Positions 41,987 through 50,102 of a stretch of DNA of 64,000 nt are shown here, one piece after another; the stretch's first letter is position 1, and every line of letters begins with the position of its first letter. This DNA is from Candidatus Intricatilinea gracilis (GTDB taxonomy: Bacteria; Pseudomonadota; Gammaproteobacteria; Burkholderiales; Burkholderiaceae_C): NCBI GenBank assembly GCA_016702605.1, contig JADJDQ010000005.1:124001-188000 (forward strand), given 5' to 3'. The position numbers were made by a program, and so were the translations under genes. The notes beneath the pieces are model-generated. The model was given only the letters and a program-made list of their open reading frames with translations. It did not search any database and was not told where the DNA came from.

Positions 41987-44900
41987 ATGAGCTCAGTCAA
42001 CCCAACGCGCACCGAACCCGCGCCAGCCAACCTTGCGGCCATCGGTGCGGCCAGTGATCTGGCTAGCGCGCTATGCGTCGATCGGCTGCCGGCGCCGGTG
42101 CGCGCCGAGGCCGAGCTGGCTGCCGGCCTGCTCGCCCACCTGCGACCACGTCTGGACTGGGCCGCCGTACACGCCCGCGCGCTGCCGTGGGTGGAGCAGG
42201 TGCGGGCGCATCCGGCGCCGTTCTGGGCGCTGGAGTCGCTGCTGCGCGAGTTCCCGATCTCGAGTGCCGAAGGCCGCGCGCTGATGCGTCTGGCCGAAGC
42301 GCTGCTGCGGGTGCCCGACACCGAGACCGCCATCGCGCTGGCAAGCGACCAGCTCGCCACCGCCGACTTTGCCGCCCACGCTAGCACGGCCGACGGTGCG
42401 GCCGGCCAGTTGGTGGGCCGTCTGGCCGGGCAGGCGCTGGCGCTGGCGCAAAAACTCTTGCCGCAGGACGGCGAGGCGCGCGGCCTGATTGCCCGCCTGG
42501 GCGCCCACGGCGTGGTGGCCGCCACGCTGCGCGCCATCGGTCTGCTGGGTGAACAGTTCGTGCTGGGGCAGGACATCGACGCCGCGCTCAAGCGTGCCGA
42601 TGCGGCGCGGGCGGAGCAGGCGCGCCAGCAGACCGCGGGCTTGGGCGAGGCCGACGCCGCACTGCCCCTGCGCCACAGCTACGACATGCTGGGCGAAGGC
42701 GCGCGCACCGAGGCCGATGCGCTGCGTTATCTGGACGCCTACCACCGCGCCATAACCGCCATCGCGCGCAGCCAGGGCCGGGCCGAGCGGCCGGAGGATG
42801 CGGACGGCATCTCGATCAAGCTCTCGGCGCTGTTCGAGCGGTACGAAGCCGCGCAGGCCGACGAGGTGGCTCGTGTGCTGCTGCCGCGGGTGGTGAGCCT
42901 GGCTAATGCCGCGGCCGCGGCCAACATTCACCTGACCATCGACGCCGAGGAGTGCGAGCGCCTGGAGCTGTCTATCGCCCTGATCGACGCCATGTGCGCC
43001 CAGCTCGCCGCCTCGGCGCCCGGCTGGCGCGGCCTGGGTCTGGCGCTGCAGGCGTATCAGCAACGGGCGCCGGAGCTGATCACCGAACTGGCCGCCCTCG
43101 CCCGCCGCCACGGCCGCCGCCTCATGGTGCGGCTCGTCAAGGGCGCGTATTGGGACGCCGAGATCAAACGGGCGCAGGAGCTGGGCCTGGCCGGTTACCC
43201 GGTCTGGACACACAAGCATCACACCGACCTGGCCTACCTGGCGTGTGCTGAAGAGCTGCTGGCGGCGCCGGATTGTTTCTACCCGCAGTTCGCCACCCAC
43301 AACGCCGCCACACTCGCCGCGCTGATGGAGCTGGCCGACCGGGCGCCCGCCCTGCCGCCGGGCGCGCACCCGGATCGTTTCGAGCTTCAGCGCCTGCACG
43401 GCATGGGTGAGGCGGTGCACCGCGAGTTGCAGAAGTCGACCGGCGCGCCGGCCCTGCGCGTCTACGCCCCCGTGGGCCCGCACCGCGACCTGCTGGCCTA
43501 CCTGGTGCGCCGGCTGCTGGAAAACGGCGCCAACTCGTCCTTCGTGCATCAGCTGGCCGACAGCTCGGTGAGCCCCGAGGAGCTGCTGGCCTCGCCGCTT
43601 TACGTGGCCGCCGCCTCGGGCGTGGTGCTGCCGCCCGAGCTGTACGGCACCCAGCGCCGCAACTCGGCCGGGCTGGATCTGGCCTGCGCGGCGCAGCGCC
43701 TGCCGCTGCAGGCGGCCATTGCCGCGTTGCCGCAGGCGCCGCGCCTTGCGCCGATGGAGCTGAGCCGCGTCGACGCCGTGATGCGCGCGCTGCACGCCGC
43801 CCAACCCGCCTGGAACGCCACACCGCTGGCCGAGCGTTGCGCGGTGTTGAGCCGCGCCGCCGACGCACTCGAAGCGCGCACGCCCGAGTTCATCGCCCTG
43901 CTGGTGCGCGAAGGGCGCAAGACGATGGGCGACGCCGTGGCCGAGTTGCGCGAGGCGGTCGACTTCTGTCGTTACTACGCCGCGCAGGCCGCCACCGATC
44001 TGGCACCGCGCCCCTTGCCCGGCCCGACCGGCGAGCGCAACGAGCTGCGCCTGCACGGCCGCGGCGTGTTTGTCTGCATCAGCCCGTGGAACTTTCCGCT
44101 CGCCATCTTTGCCGGCCAGGTTGTGGCGGCGCTGGTGGCCGGCAACAGCGTGGCGGCCAAGCCGGCCGAGCAGACGCCTGCCGTGGCCGCGGCCTTCGTC
44201 GACCTGCTGGTGCTGGCCGGCCTGCCGCGCGGCGTGTTGACGCTCTGCCACGGCAGCGGGCCGGCGCTGGGTGCCGCGCTGGTGGCGCATCCGGCCGTGG
44301 CGGGTGTGTGTTTCACCGGCTCGACGGGTGTGGCCAAGACCATCCAGCGCAGGCTCGCCGAAGGCGACGGCGCCATCGTGCCGCTGATTGCCGAGACCGG
44401 CGGCCTGAACGCCATGATCATGGACAGCAGCGCGTTGCCCGAGCAGGTGGTCGACGCCGTGGTGCAAAGCGCCTTTCGCTCGGCCGGCCAGCGTTGTTCG
44501 GCGCTGCGGGTGTTGTGCATACACGAGGCGGTGGCCGACAAGGTGATCGAGATGCTCGCTGGCGCGATGGCCAGCCTGCGCAGCGGTGCGCCGGACGACT
44601 GGGCCACCGATGTCGGCCCGATCATCGACAGCGTGGCGCATGGGCGGCTGACCCGCCACGTCGAGCGTCTGACGGCATCGGCCAGGCTGCTGGCGTGCGG
44701 GCCACTTGCGCCCGAACTGGCGGCCACGCACATCGCGCCGGTGGCCTTCGAGCTGAACGACCTGGCCGAGCTGAAGGAAGAGATCTTCGGCCCCGTGCTG
44801 CACGTGGTGCGCTGGGGCGGCAGCGTGGATGAGCTGGTCGGGCGCATCAACGCGCTGGGCTACGGCCTGACGCTGGGCATCCACACCCGCATCGACAGCC

Positions 44901-45130
44901 GCGCGCTGCGCATCGCCGCCCAGGCGCATGTGGGCAATGTCTACGTCAACCGCAACATGATCGGTGCGGTGGTGGGCGTGCAGCCCTTCGGCGGCGAGGG
45001 CCGCTCGGGCACGGGGCCCAAGGCCGGCGGGCCGCTCTACCTGTATCGCTTCTGTGCCGAGCAGACGCTCACCATCAACACCACGGCGGCGGGTGGCAAT
45101 GTGGACCTGATGAGTCAGACGATTGCCTGA
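41987..45130 (+). CDS. putA: Bifunctional proline dehydrogenase / P5C dehydrogenase
   Basis: The 1047-residue enzyme oxidises proline to glutamate in two steps with FAD and NAD. The proline dehydrogenase barrel covers about 150-480 (DAEECERLELSIALIDAM, HGRRLMVRLVKGAYWDAEIK). The aldehyde dehydrogenase half covers about 560-1020 (CISPWNFPLAIFAGQVVAAL, IAETGGLNAMIMD, catalytic Cys in RSAGQRCSALRVL, QPFGGEGRSGTGPKAGGP). There is no N-terminal ribbon-helix-helix domain, so it is not a self-repressing trifunctional PutA. GGAGA lies 6 bases before ATG 41987. proC and gdhA follow in the same direction. Confidence 0.97.
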   Translation: MSSVNPTRTEPAPANLAAIGAASDLASALCVDRLPAPVRAEAELAAGLLAHLRPRLDWAAVHARALPWVEQVRAHPAPFWALESLLREFPISSAEGRALMRLAEALLRVPDTETAIALASDQLATADFAAHASTADGAAGQLVGRLAGQALALAQKLLPQDGEARGLIARLGAHGVVAATLRAIGLLGEQFVLGQDIDAALKRADAARAEQARQQTAGLGEADAALPLRHSYDMLGEGARTEADALRYLDAYHRAITAIARSQGRAERPEDADGISIKLSALFERYEAAQADEVARVLLPRVVSLANAAAAANIHLTIDAEECERLELSIALIDAMCAQLAASAPGWRGLGLALQAYQQRAPELITELAALARRHGRRLMVRLVKGAYWDAEIKRAQELGLAGYPVWTHKHHTDLAYLACAEELLAAPDCFYPQFATHNAATLAALMELADRAPALPPGAHPDRFELQRLHGMGEAVHRELQKSTGAPALRVYAPVGPHRDLLAYLVRRLLENGANSSFVHQLADSSVSPEELLASPLYVAAASGVVLPPELYGTQRRNSAGLDLACAAQRLPLQAAIAALPQAPRLAPMELSRVDAVMRALHAAQPAWNATPLAERCAVLSRAADALEARTPEFIALLVREGRKTMGDAVAELREAVDFCRYYAAQAATDLAPRPLPGPTGERNELRLHGRGVFVCISPWNFPLAIFAGQVVAALVAGNSVAAKPAEQTPAVAAAFVDLLVLAGLPRGVLTLCHGSGPALGAALVAHPAVAGVCFTGSTGVAKTIQRRLAEGDGAIVPLIAETGGLNAMIMDSSALPEQVVDAVVQSAFRSAGQRCSALRVLCIHEAVADKVIEMLAGAMASLRSGAPDDWATDVGPIIDSVAHGRLTRHVERLTASARLLACGPLAPELAATHIAPVAFELNDLAELKEEIFGPVLHVVRWGGSVDELVGRINALGYGLTLGIHTRIDSRALRIAAQAHVGNVYVNRNMIGAVVGVQPFGGEGRSGTGPKAGGPLYLYRFCAEQTLTINTTAAGGNVDLMSQTIA

Positions 45131-45258
45131 GCCACCTGCCGACATGAAGCGGTGACGCTGCGCCGCGACGCGACCGTATCGGCAAGGTCGATGGGGCGGC
45201 GGCGGCGGCTTCCGGCGCCAGCACGCGGGACGTCGATCGCTGACTAAACTGCCTCGCC

Positions 45259-46104
45259 ATGAGCACAGAAGCCACCACCTCCTCCACCGCATCCCCCGAC
45301 CTCACCGCCTTCATCGGCGGCGGCAACATGGCCAGCGCCATCATCGGCGGGTTGATCAAGGCGGGCACAGCACCGGCGCAGATCCTGGTCGTCGAGCCCT
45401 GGGCGGCGCAGCGCGAGAAACTGCTGGCCGACTTCGGCATCGAGGCACTGGCTGCGGCCGATTCCAGGCTGGCGCGCGCCGCCACCATCGTCTGGGCCGT
45501 CAAGCCGCAGAGTTTTGTCGAAGCGGCTGAACCCTGTGCGCCGCATGGCCGCTACGCGCTGCACCTGAGCGTGATGGCCGGCATCCGCAGCGACGCCATC
45601 GCCGCAGCCACCGGCAATGAACGTATCGTGCGCGCCATGCCCAACACGCCGGCGCTGATCGGCATGGGCATCGCCGGCCTGTACGCCCGCCCGGGTGTCG
45701 ACGCCAAGGCACGCGCGCGAGTCGAGGCGCTGCTCGCACCCACCGGCGCCACGTTGTGGGTGAACGAAGAAGCACAGCTCGACGCGGTGACGGCGATGTC
45801 GGGCTCCGGCCCGGCCTATGTCTTCTATTTCGTCGAAGCCATGATGACGGCCGCCGAGAAGATGGGCCTGAGCGCCGAAGACGGCAAGGCCCTGGCACTG
45901 GCCACCTTTGCCGGAGCCACCGAACTGGCACGCCGATCACCCGAGACCCCTGCCGTGCTGCGCGAACGTGTCACCTCCAAGGGCGGCACCACCTACGCCG
46001 CGCTGCAGCACCTGCGTGCGAGCGAAGTGGCCGAACGGTTTGTCGAAGCCCTGCAGGCAGCGCAGAACCGGGCGCGCGAACTGGGCGACGAGTTCGGCGC
46101 GTGA
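45259..46104 (+). CDS. proC: Pyrroline-5-carboxylate reductase
   Basis: This 281-residue protein has the N-terminal NAD(P) motif TAFIGGGNMASAIIGGLI, IVWAVKPQSFVEAAE, RIVRAMPNTPALIGMG and the C-terminal ALTAMSGSGPAYVF-type segment (DAVTAMSGSGPAYVFYFVEA) with TSKGGTTYAAL. It reduces P5C to proline in the cytosol. Lying 128 bases after putA, which runs the reverse direction of the pathway, is unusual and could balance P5C. The ribosome site before ATG 45259 is weak. Confidence 0.96.
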   Translation: MSTEATTSSTASPDLTAFIGGGNMASAIIGGLIKAGTAPAQILVVEPWAAQREKLLADFGIEALAAADSRLARAATIVWAVKPQSFVEAAEPCAPHGRYALHLSVMAGIRSDAIAAATGNERIVRAMPNTPALIGMGIAGLYARPGVDAKARARVEALLAPTGATLWVNEEAQLDAVTAMSGSGPAYVFYFVEAMMTAAEKMGLSAEDGKALALATFAGATELARRSPETPAVLRERVTSKGGTTYAALQHLRASEVAERFVEALQAAQNRARELGDEFGA

Positions 46105-46318
46105 CCCATTGCAGCCGGGATGCTGCCCCGCAACATCCCGGCGGCTGGTCTGCTCATGCACAGCGCGCATGTCCGACATGGTCGTAGGGTGGCGAGGTCA
46201 CCTAGAGTCGCGCCACCGGTCCGGCAGGGCCGGCCGGTCACGTCGACACGGCGTGGCGTCACCTGATCAGAGGCCAGCCTGCCAGCCCCTCTACGCCAAC
46301 AACGAGACGGCCCACCGC

Positions 46319-47629
46319 ATGACTACTCCCACCTCCTCCCCCACCTCGTCCGGCCCGCAGCAGACACTCTCCTACGTCACCCCGGCACCGCACAGCCCCT
46401 GGCTGACCTACCTGTCGCAGGTGGACCGGGTCACTCCTTTCCTCGGCCGGCTGGCGCGCTGGGCCGAGACACTCAAGCGCCCCAAGCGCGCCCTCATCGT
46501 CGACGTGCCGATCGAGATGGACGACGGCAGCGTGCGGCACTTCGAGGGTTTTCGCGTGCAGCACAACCTGAGCCGCGGCCCGGGCAAGGGCGGCGTGCGT
46601 TACCACCCCGACGTGACGCTCGAAGAAGTGATGGCCCTGTCGGCCTGGATGACGGTGAAGAACGCCGCCGTCAACCTGCCCTATGGCGGCGCCAAGGGTG
46701 GCATCCGGGTCGACCCGCGCAGCTTGTCGAACAAGGAGCTGGAGCGCATGACGCGGCGCTACACCAGCGAGATCGGCATCATCATCGGCCCGCACCAGGA
46801 CATTCCGGCGCCCGACGTGGGCACCAACGGCCAGATCATGGCCTGGATGATGGACACCTATTCGATGAACACGGGGGCCACCGCCAGTGGTGTGGTCACC
46901 GGCAAACCGCTGCACCTGGGTGGTTCGCTCGGGCGGGTCAAGGCGACCGGGCGCGGCGTGTTCGTCACCGGGCGTGAAGCGGCCAGGCGCATCAACCTCA
47001 AGCTCGACGGCGCACGCGTGGCGGTGCAGGGCTTCGGCAATGTGGGCGGTGCGGCGGCCGAGATGTTCGCAGGCGCCGGCGCACTCATCGTGGCGGCGCA
47101 GGACCACACCGGCACGGTGGTCAACCCCAAGGGCTTCGACATGGCCGACCTGATGGCCCATGTGCGCGACACCGGCGGCGTGGGTGGCTTCACCGGCGGC
47201 GACGTGGTCCCCGGCGAGGACTTCTGGGACACCGACTGCGAGATCGTGATTCCCGCCGCGCTCGAAGGCCAGCTCACCGTGCCACGCGCCAACCGGCTCA
47301 AGGCCCGTCTGCTGCTGGAAGGCGCCAACGGCCCGACCCTGCCCGAGGCCGACGACGTGATGGCCGAACGCGGCATCCTGGTCGTGCCCGACGTGATCTG
47401 CAATGCCGGTGGGGTGACGGTGAGCTACTTCGAGTGGGTGCAGGATTTCTCGAGCTTCTTCTGGAGCGAGGACGAGATCAACCTGCGGCTCGACAAGATC
47501 ATGGTCGACGCGCTGCGCAAGATCTGGGACACGGCGGATCGCCACAGGATCAGCCTGCGCACAGCCACGTTTGCGGTGGCGTGTGAACGCATCCTCACAG
47601 CGCGTGAAGAGCGCGGGTTGTACCCCTGA
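46319..47629 (+). CDS. gdhA: Glu/Leu/Phe/Val-type glutamate dehydrogenase
   Basis: The 436-residue enzyme has FRVQHNLSRGPGKGGVRYHP, MTVKNAAVNLPYGGAKGGIR (catalytic Lys), GPHQDIPAPDVGTNGQIMAW and the nucleotide-binding GARVAVQGFGNVGGAAAEMF. It converts glutamate and 2-oxoglutarate reversibly; in this block, after putA and proC, a catabolic role feeding proline carbon to the TCA cycle is plausible. Cofactor preference is not readable with certainty. The upstream 214 bases contain no feature I can name. ATG 46319 is the start; the frame is open upstream but without similarity. Confidence 0.95.
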   Translation: MTTPTSSPTSSGPQQTLSYVTPAPHSPWLTYLSQVDRVTPFLGRLARWAETLKRPKRALIVDVPIEMDDGSVRHFEGFRVQHNLSRGPGKGGVRYHPDVTLEEVMALSAWMTVKNAAVNLPYGGAKGGIRVDPRSLSNKELERMTRRYTSEIGIIIGPHQDIPAPDVGTNGQIMAWMMDTYSMNTGATASGVVTGKPLHLGGSLGRVKATGRGVFVTGREAARRINLKLDGARVAVQGFGNVGGAAAEMFAGAGALIVAAQDHTGTVVNPKGFDMADLMAHVRDTGGVGGFTGGDVVPGEDFWDTDCEIVIPAALEGQLTVPRANRLKARLLLEGANGPTLPEADDVMAERGILVVPDVICNAGGVTVSYFEWVQDFSSFFWSEDEINLRLDKIMVDALRKIWDTADRHRISLRTATFAVACERILTAREERGLYP

Positions 47630-47825
47630 GCGTGGTCGCCGCGGCCCGGCGTCGAACCTGCGCCGACATCAGTGCCGCTCGAACGGGACCAGGCGCCGCC
47701 CGGCCTTGCTTCATGTCAAGCTGATGTAGCCGTCCGGCGTTAGTCTGCGCGTCCGCGCCGGGGTGGATGACCAACTCGGCGGCGCGTTGCCACCTCACTT
47801 TCCAGCCCACAGGGCACCTGCGACC

Positions 47826-48323
47826 ATGAGCACCATCGCCTGGAACCCCGATTTCGAGACCTGTCACGAGCAGATGGACGACACCCACCGCGAGTTCGTC
47901 GACCTGCTGGGCCAGATCGAGGCCGCGCTGGGTGACGACGACACCACGCTGCTGGCACGCTACGACGCACTCATCGCCCACACGGTCGACCACTTCGCGC
48001 GCGAGGACGCCTGGATGCAGGCCAATGGTTTCGCCGCCGAGAACTGCCACAGCACCCAGCACAAGCAGGTGCTCGAGGTGGTGGCGGAGGTGCGCCGGTT
48101 GTTCGTCGACCAGGGCAAGCGCCAGTACGTCGAGCAGTTGCTGCCGGCGCTGATGGAGTGGTTCAGTCAGCACTCACAGGCGGCCGACTACGGGCTGGCG
48201 CAGATCCTTCTGAACCCCGAGGAAGCGGCAGTGGCGAGTGCCGCTGAGCCGGCTCTCGAAGGCGCCGGTGGGGATGCCGCGCCCGCCCGCAGCGGCTGTG
48301 GCTCGGGCAGCTGCGGGCACTGA
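47826..48323 (+). CDS. Bacteriohemerythrin
   Basis: This 165-residue protein carries the hemerythrin di-iron ligands: CHEQMDDTHREFVD (first His and Asp/Glu), ALIAHTVDHFAREDAWM (His pair and Glu), and NCHSTQHKQVL (His pair). Bacterial hemerythrins bind oxygen or sense it and can supply oxygen to respiration or c-di-GMP circuits. The C-terminal tail is Ala/Gly-rich with Cys residues (SGCGSGSCGH), possibly a metal or redox site. ATG 47826 is the family start; an upstream extension to 47763 is unlikely. It stands alone, convergent with fliA. Confidence 0.88.
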   Translation: MSTIAWNPDFETCHEQMDDTHREFVDLLGQIEAALGDDDTTLLARYDALIAHTVDHFAREDAWMQANGFAAENCHSTQHKQVLEVVAEVRRLFVDQGKRQYVEQLLPALMEWFSQHSQAADYGLAQILLNPEEAAVASAAEPALEGAGGDAAPARSGCGSGSCGH

Positions 48324-48431
48324 GCCGCAGACCGCATCTCGACGCGACGTCGTGCGCAGGCTGCGCCTGGGCACGGCAAGACCGACGCACTCAGGTTCGT
48401 GCCGGATGGGTCGGTGCGAACCCGGTGAGCC

Positions 48432-49145
48432 TCACCAGGTGCGCAGCTTGGTGCGCAGGCGGGCGATCGACTGACTGTGCAGCTGGCACACGCGTGATTC
48501 GGTCACGCCCAGCACGGCGGCGATTTCCTTGAGGTTCATGTCCTCTTCGTAGTACATGCTCATCACGAACTGCTCGCGTTCGGGCAGGTTCTTGATGGCA
48601 TCGACCAGGGCCTGGCGCATGCGGTGATCGGACAGTTGCGCGAGTGGGTCGCTGCCCTCTTCGACCACATGGCGGTCGAGGTAGTCGTTGTCGCCGTCCT
48701 GGCCACTCATGTCCTCCAGGTAGACGAGTTGTGTGCCACGTACCTTGTTGAGCAGATCCTGGTACTCGGCCAGGCTCACACCCATCTCCTTGGCGATCTC
48801 GCCTTCGCTGGGCGCGCGGCCGAGTTTTTGTTCGAGCCTGTGCAGGGCCGTCTCGATGTCGCGCTGATGTTTGCGGTTGCCGCGGCTCATCCAGTCGGTG
48901 CCACGCAACTCGTCGAGCATGGCGCCGCGGATGCGCTGGGTGGCGAAGGTCTCGAACATCACGCCCTGGCCGGCGTCGAAACGGGTGAGTGCGTCGGTGA
49001 GACCGATCATGCCGACCTGGATCAGGTCGTCGATCTCCACGTTGGCGGGCAGCTTGGCGATCATCTGGTGCGCAAGACGGCGCACCAGCGGGCTGTACTG
49101 CTTGAGCATCGTGTTGACATCGAGTCGACCGGTGGCGGTGTACAT
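48432..49145 (-). CDS. fliA: Flagellar sigma factor 28
   Basis: The 237-residue sigma factor has region 2 (LVRRLAHQMIAKLPANVEID then DLIQVGMIGLTDALTRFD), region 3, and region 4 (LPEREQFVMSMYYEEDMNLK, EIAAVLGVTESRVCQLHSQS). The size and the QRIRGAMLDELR segment identify FliA/WhiG-type sigma-28, which transcribes late flagellar and chemotaxis genes. It closes a leftward flagellar operon, 28 bases after the flhG-like gene. Confidence 0.96.
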   Translation of the reverse strand: MYTATGRLDVNTMLKQYSPLVRRLAHQMIAKLPANVEIDDLIQVGMIGLTDALTRFDAGQGVMFETFATQRIRGAMLDELRGTDWMSRGNRKHQRDIETALHRLEQKLGRAPSEGEIAKEMGVSLAEYQDLLNKVRGTQLVYLEDMSGQDGDNDYLDRHVVEEGSDPLAQLSDHRMRQALVDAIKNLPEREQFVMSMYYEEDMNLKEIAAVLGVTESRVCQLHSQSIARLRTKLRTW

Positions 49146-49173
49146 CGAGGGGCTCCCAGGCGGATCCGTTGGA

Positions 49174-49998
49174 TCAGTTCATCGAGTTGAACGGCGTGGC
49201 CGGCAGCGCCGCGCCGCGTGCGAGCGCGGCAAACTGGCTGTCGGTGGCCGAGTAGCGGGCTGCCGCGGCCACCAGGCCACGCACCAGCTCACCAAGTTCG
49301 GGCGACGGGGCGGCGCAGGCGCGTTCGGCCGGGTCGACCTGCACCCAGCTGCGTTGCAAACCACCCAGAAACAGGTCGACGCAGTGGCCCAGCCGGTCAG
49401 CCACGGCACGGGCCTGCTGCGAGCCGGGGGCGGCGCTGATCAGCAAGTCGTGGGTGAGCCAGTCCGAGCGTTGCGCCAGGATCTTGAGTGCGGCGTAGGT
49501 GTGGGTCATGGACTCGGACCGGTCGTCACACAGCAGCACCGGGCGCGGCCGCGACAGGCCCTCGTCGCCACGGCCGAACAGGCGCACCAGTTCGAGCGCG
49601 CTGGCGTGCACCAGCACCACATGGTTGCCGGCGCCGGCGTCGGCCACGGCATCGAGAAAGGCGCGGGTCGAGCCACGCTCGTCGACCCAGCGCACCGGCA
49701 GGCCGCGTGCGGCCAGGTAGTTGATGCGCGGCGACAGGGGCTCCATGCCTTCGGCCAGGTCGAAGCGCGCCAGTTCCTTGGGCGGGCCGCCACGCTCCGA
49801 GGCGTCGACCACCAGCGTCGTCATGCCCATGTCGTCGAGCGTGCTGCACAGCCGTTCGATCAACACCCCGCCGTGTGTGATGAAGGGGTTGGACACCACG
49901 GGCACGAAGCGCATGGTGCGGCTGGCGAACAGGCGACGCAGGCCGTCGGCCTGATCGACCGGGGACGAAAGCTGGGCTGTCTTGCGGCGGGATTTCAT
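49174..49998 (-). CDS. FlhG/FleN-like MinD-family protein with degenerate P-loop
   Basis: By position between flhF and fliA and by its N-terminal SPVDQADGLRRLFASRTMRF, this is the FlhG/FleN homologue that limits flagellar number. Yet the Walker A region reads VPVVSNPFITHGGVLIERLC instead of the deviant KGGVGKT motif, and the usual MinD switch motifs are hard to find (LVVDAS is retained). ATP hydrolysis is doubtful. The start is either ATG 49998 (274 residues, chosen) or GTG 50100, two bases after flhF. Further down, SAAPGSQQARAVADRL and a DLFLGGLQRSWVQVDP stretch replace typical sequences. Confidence 0.7.
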   Translation of the reverse strand: MKSRRKTAQLSSPVDQADGLRRLFASRTMRFVPVVSNPFITHGGVLIERLCSTLDDMGMTTLVVDASERGGPPKELARFDLAEGMEPLSPRINYLAARGLPVRWVDERGSTRAFLDAVADAGAGNHVVLVHASALELVRLFGRGDEGLSRPRPVLLCDDRSESMTHTYAALKILAQRSDWLTHDLLISAAPGSQQARAVADRLGHCVDLFLGGLQRSWVQVDPAERACAAPSPELGELVRGLVAAAARYSATDSQFAALARGAALPATPFNSMN

Positions 49999-50102
49999 GA
50001 GCAGCGATCCATCCAGACTGGCGTTCGTACGCGGGGATGTGTGATGTGCGGCCGATGGGCGTGTGCGGTGCAGGCTGGCATGCAGCGTCGAGATGACCAC
50101 GG

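Noticed and set aside
42071..45292. Very long open frame (about 1070 codons) on the minus strand opposite putA
   Set aside because: It is antisense to an unmistakable PutA, is rich in Arg, Gln, His and Gly, has no family-like motif, and such shadow frames are normal in GC-rich DNA.
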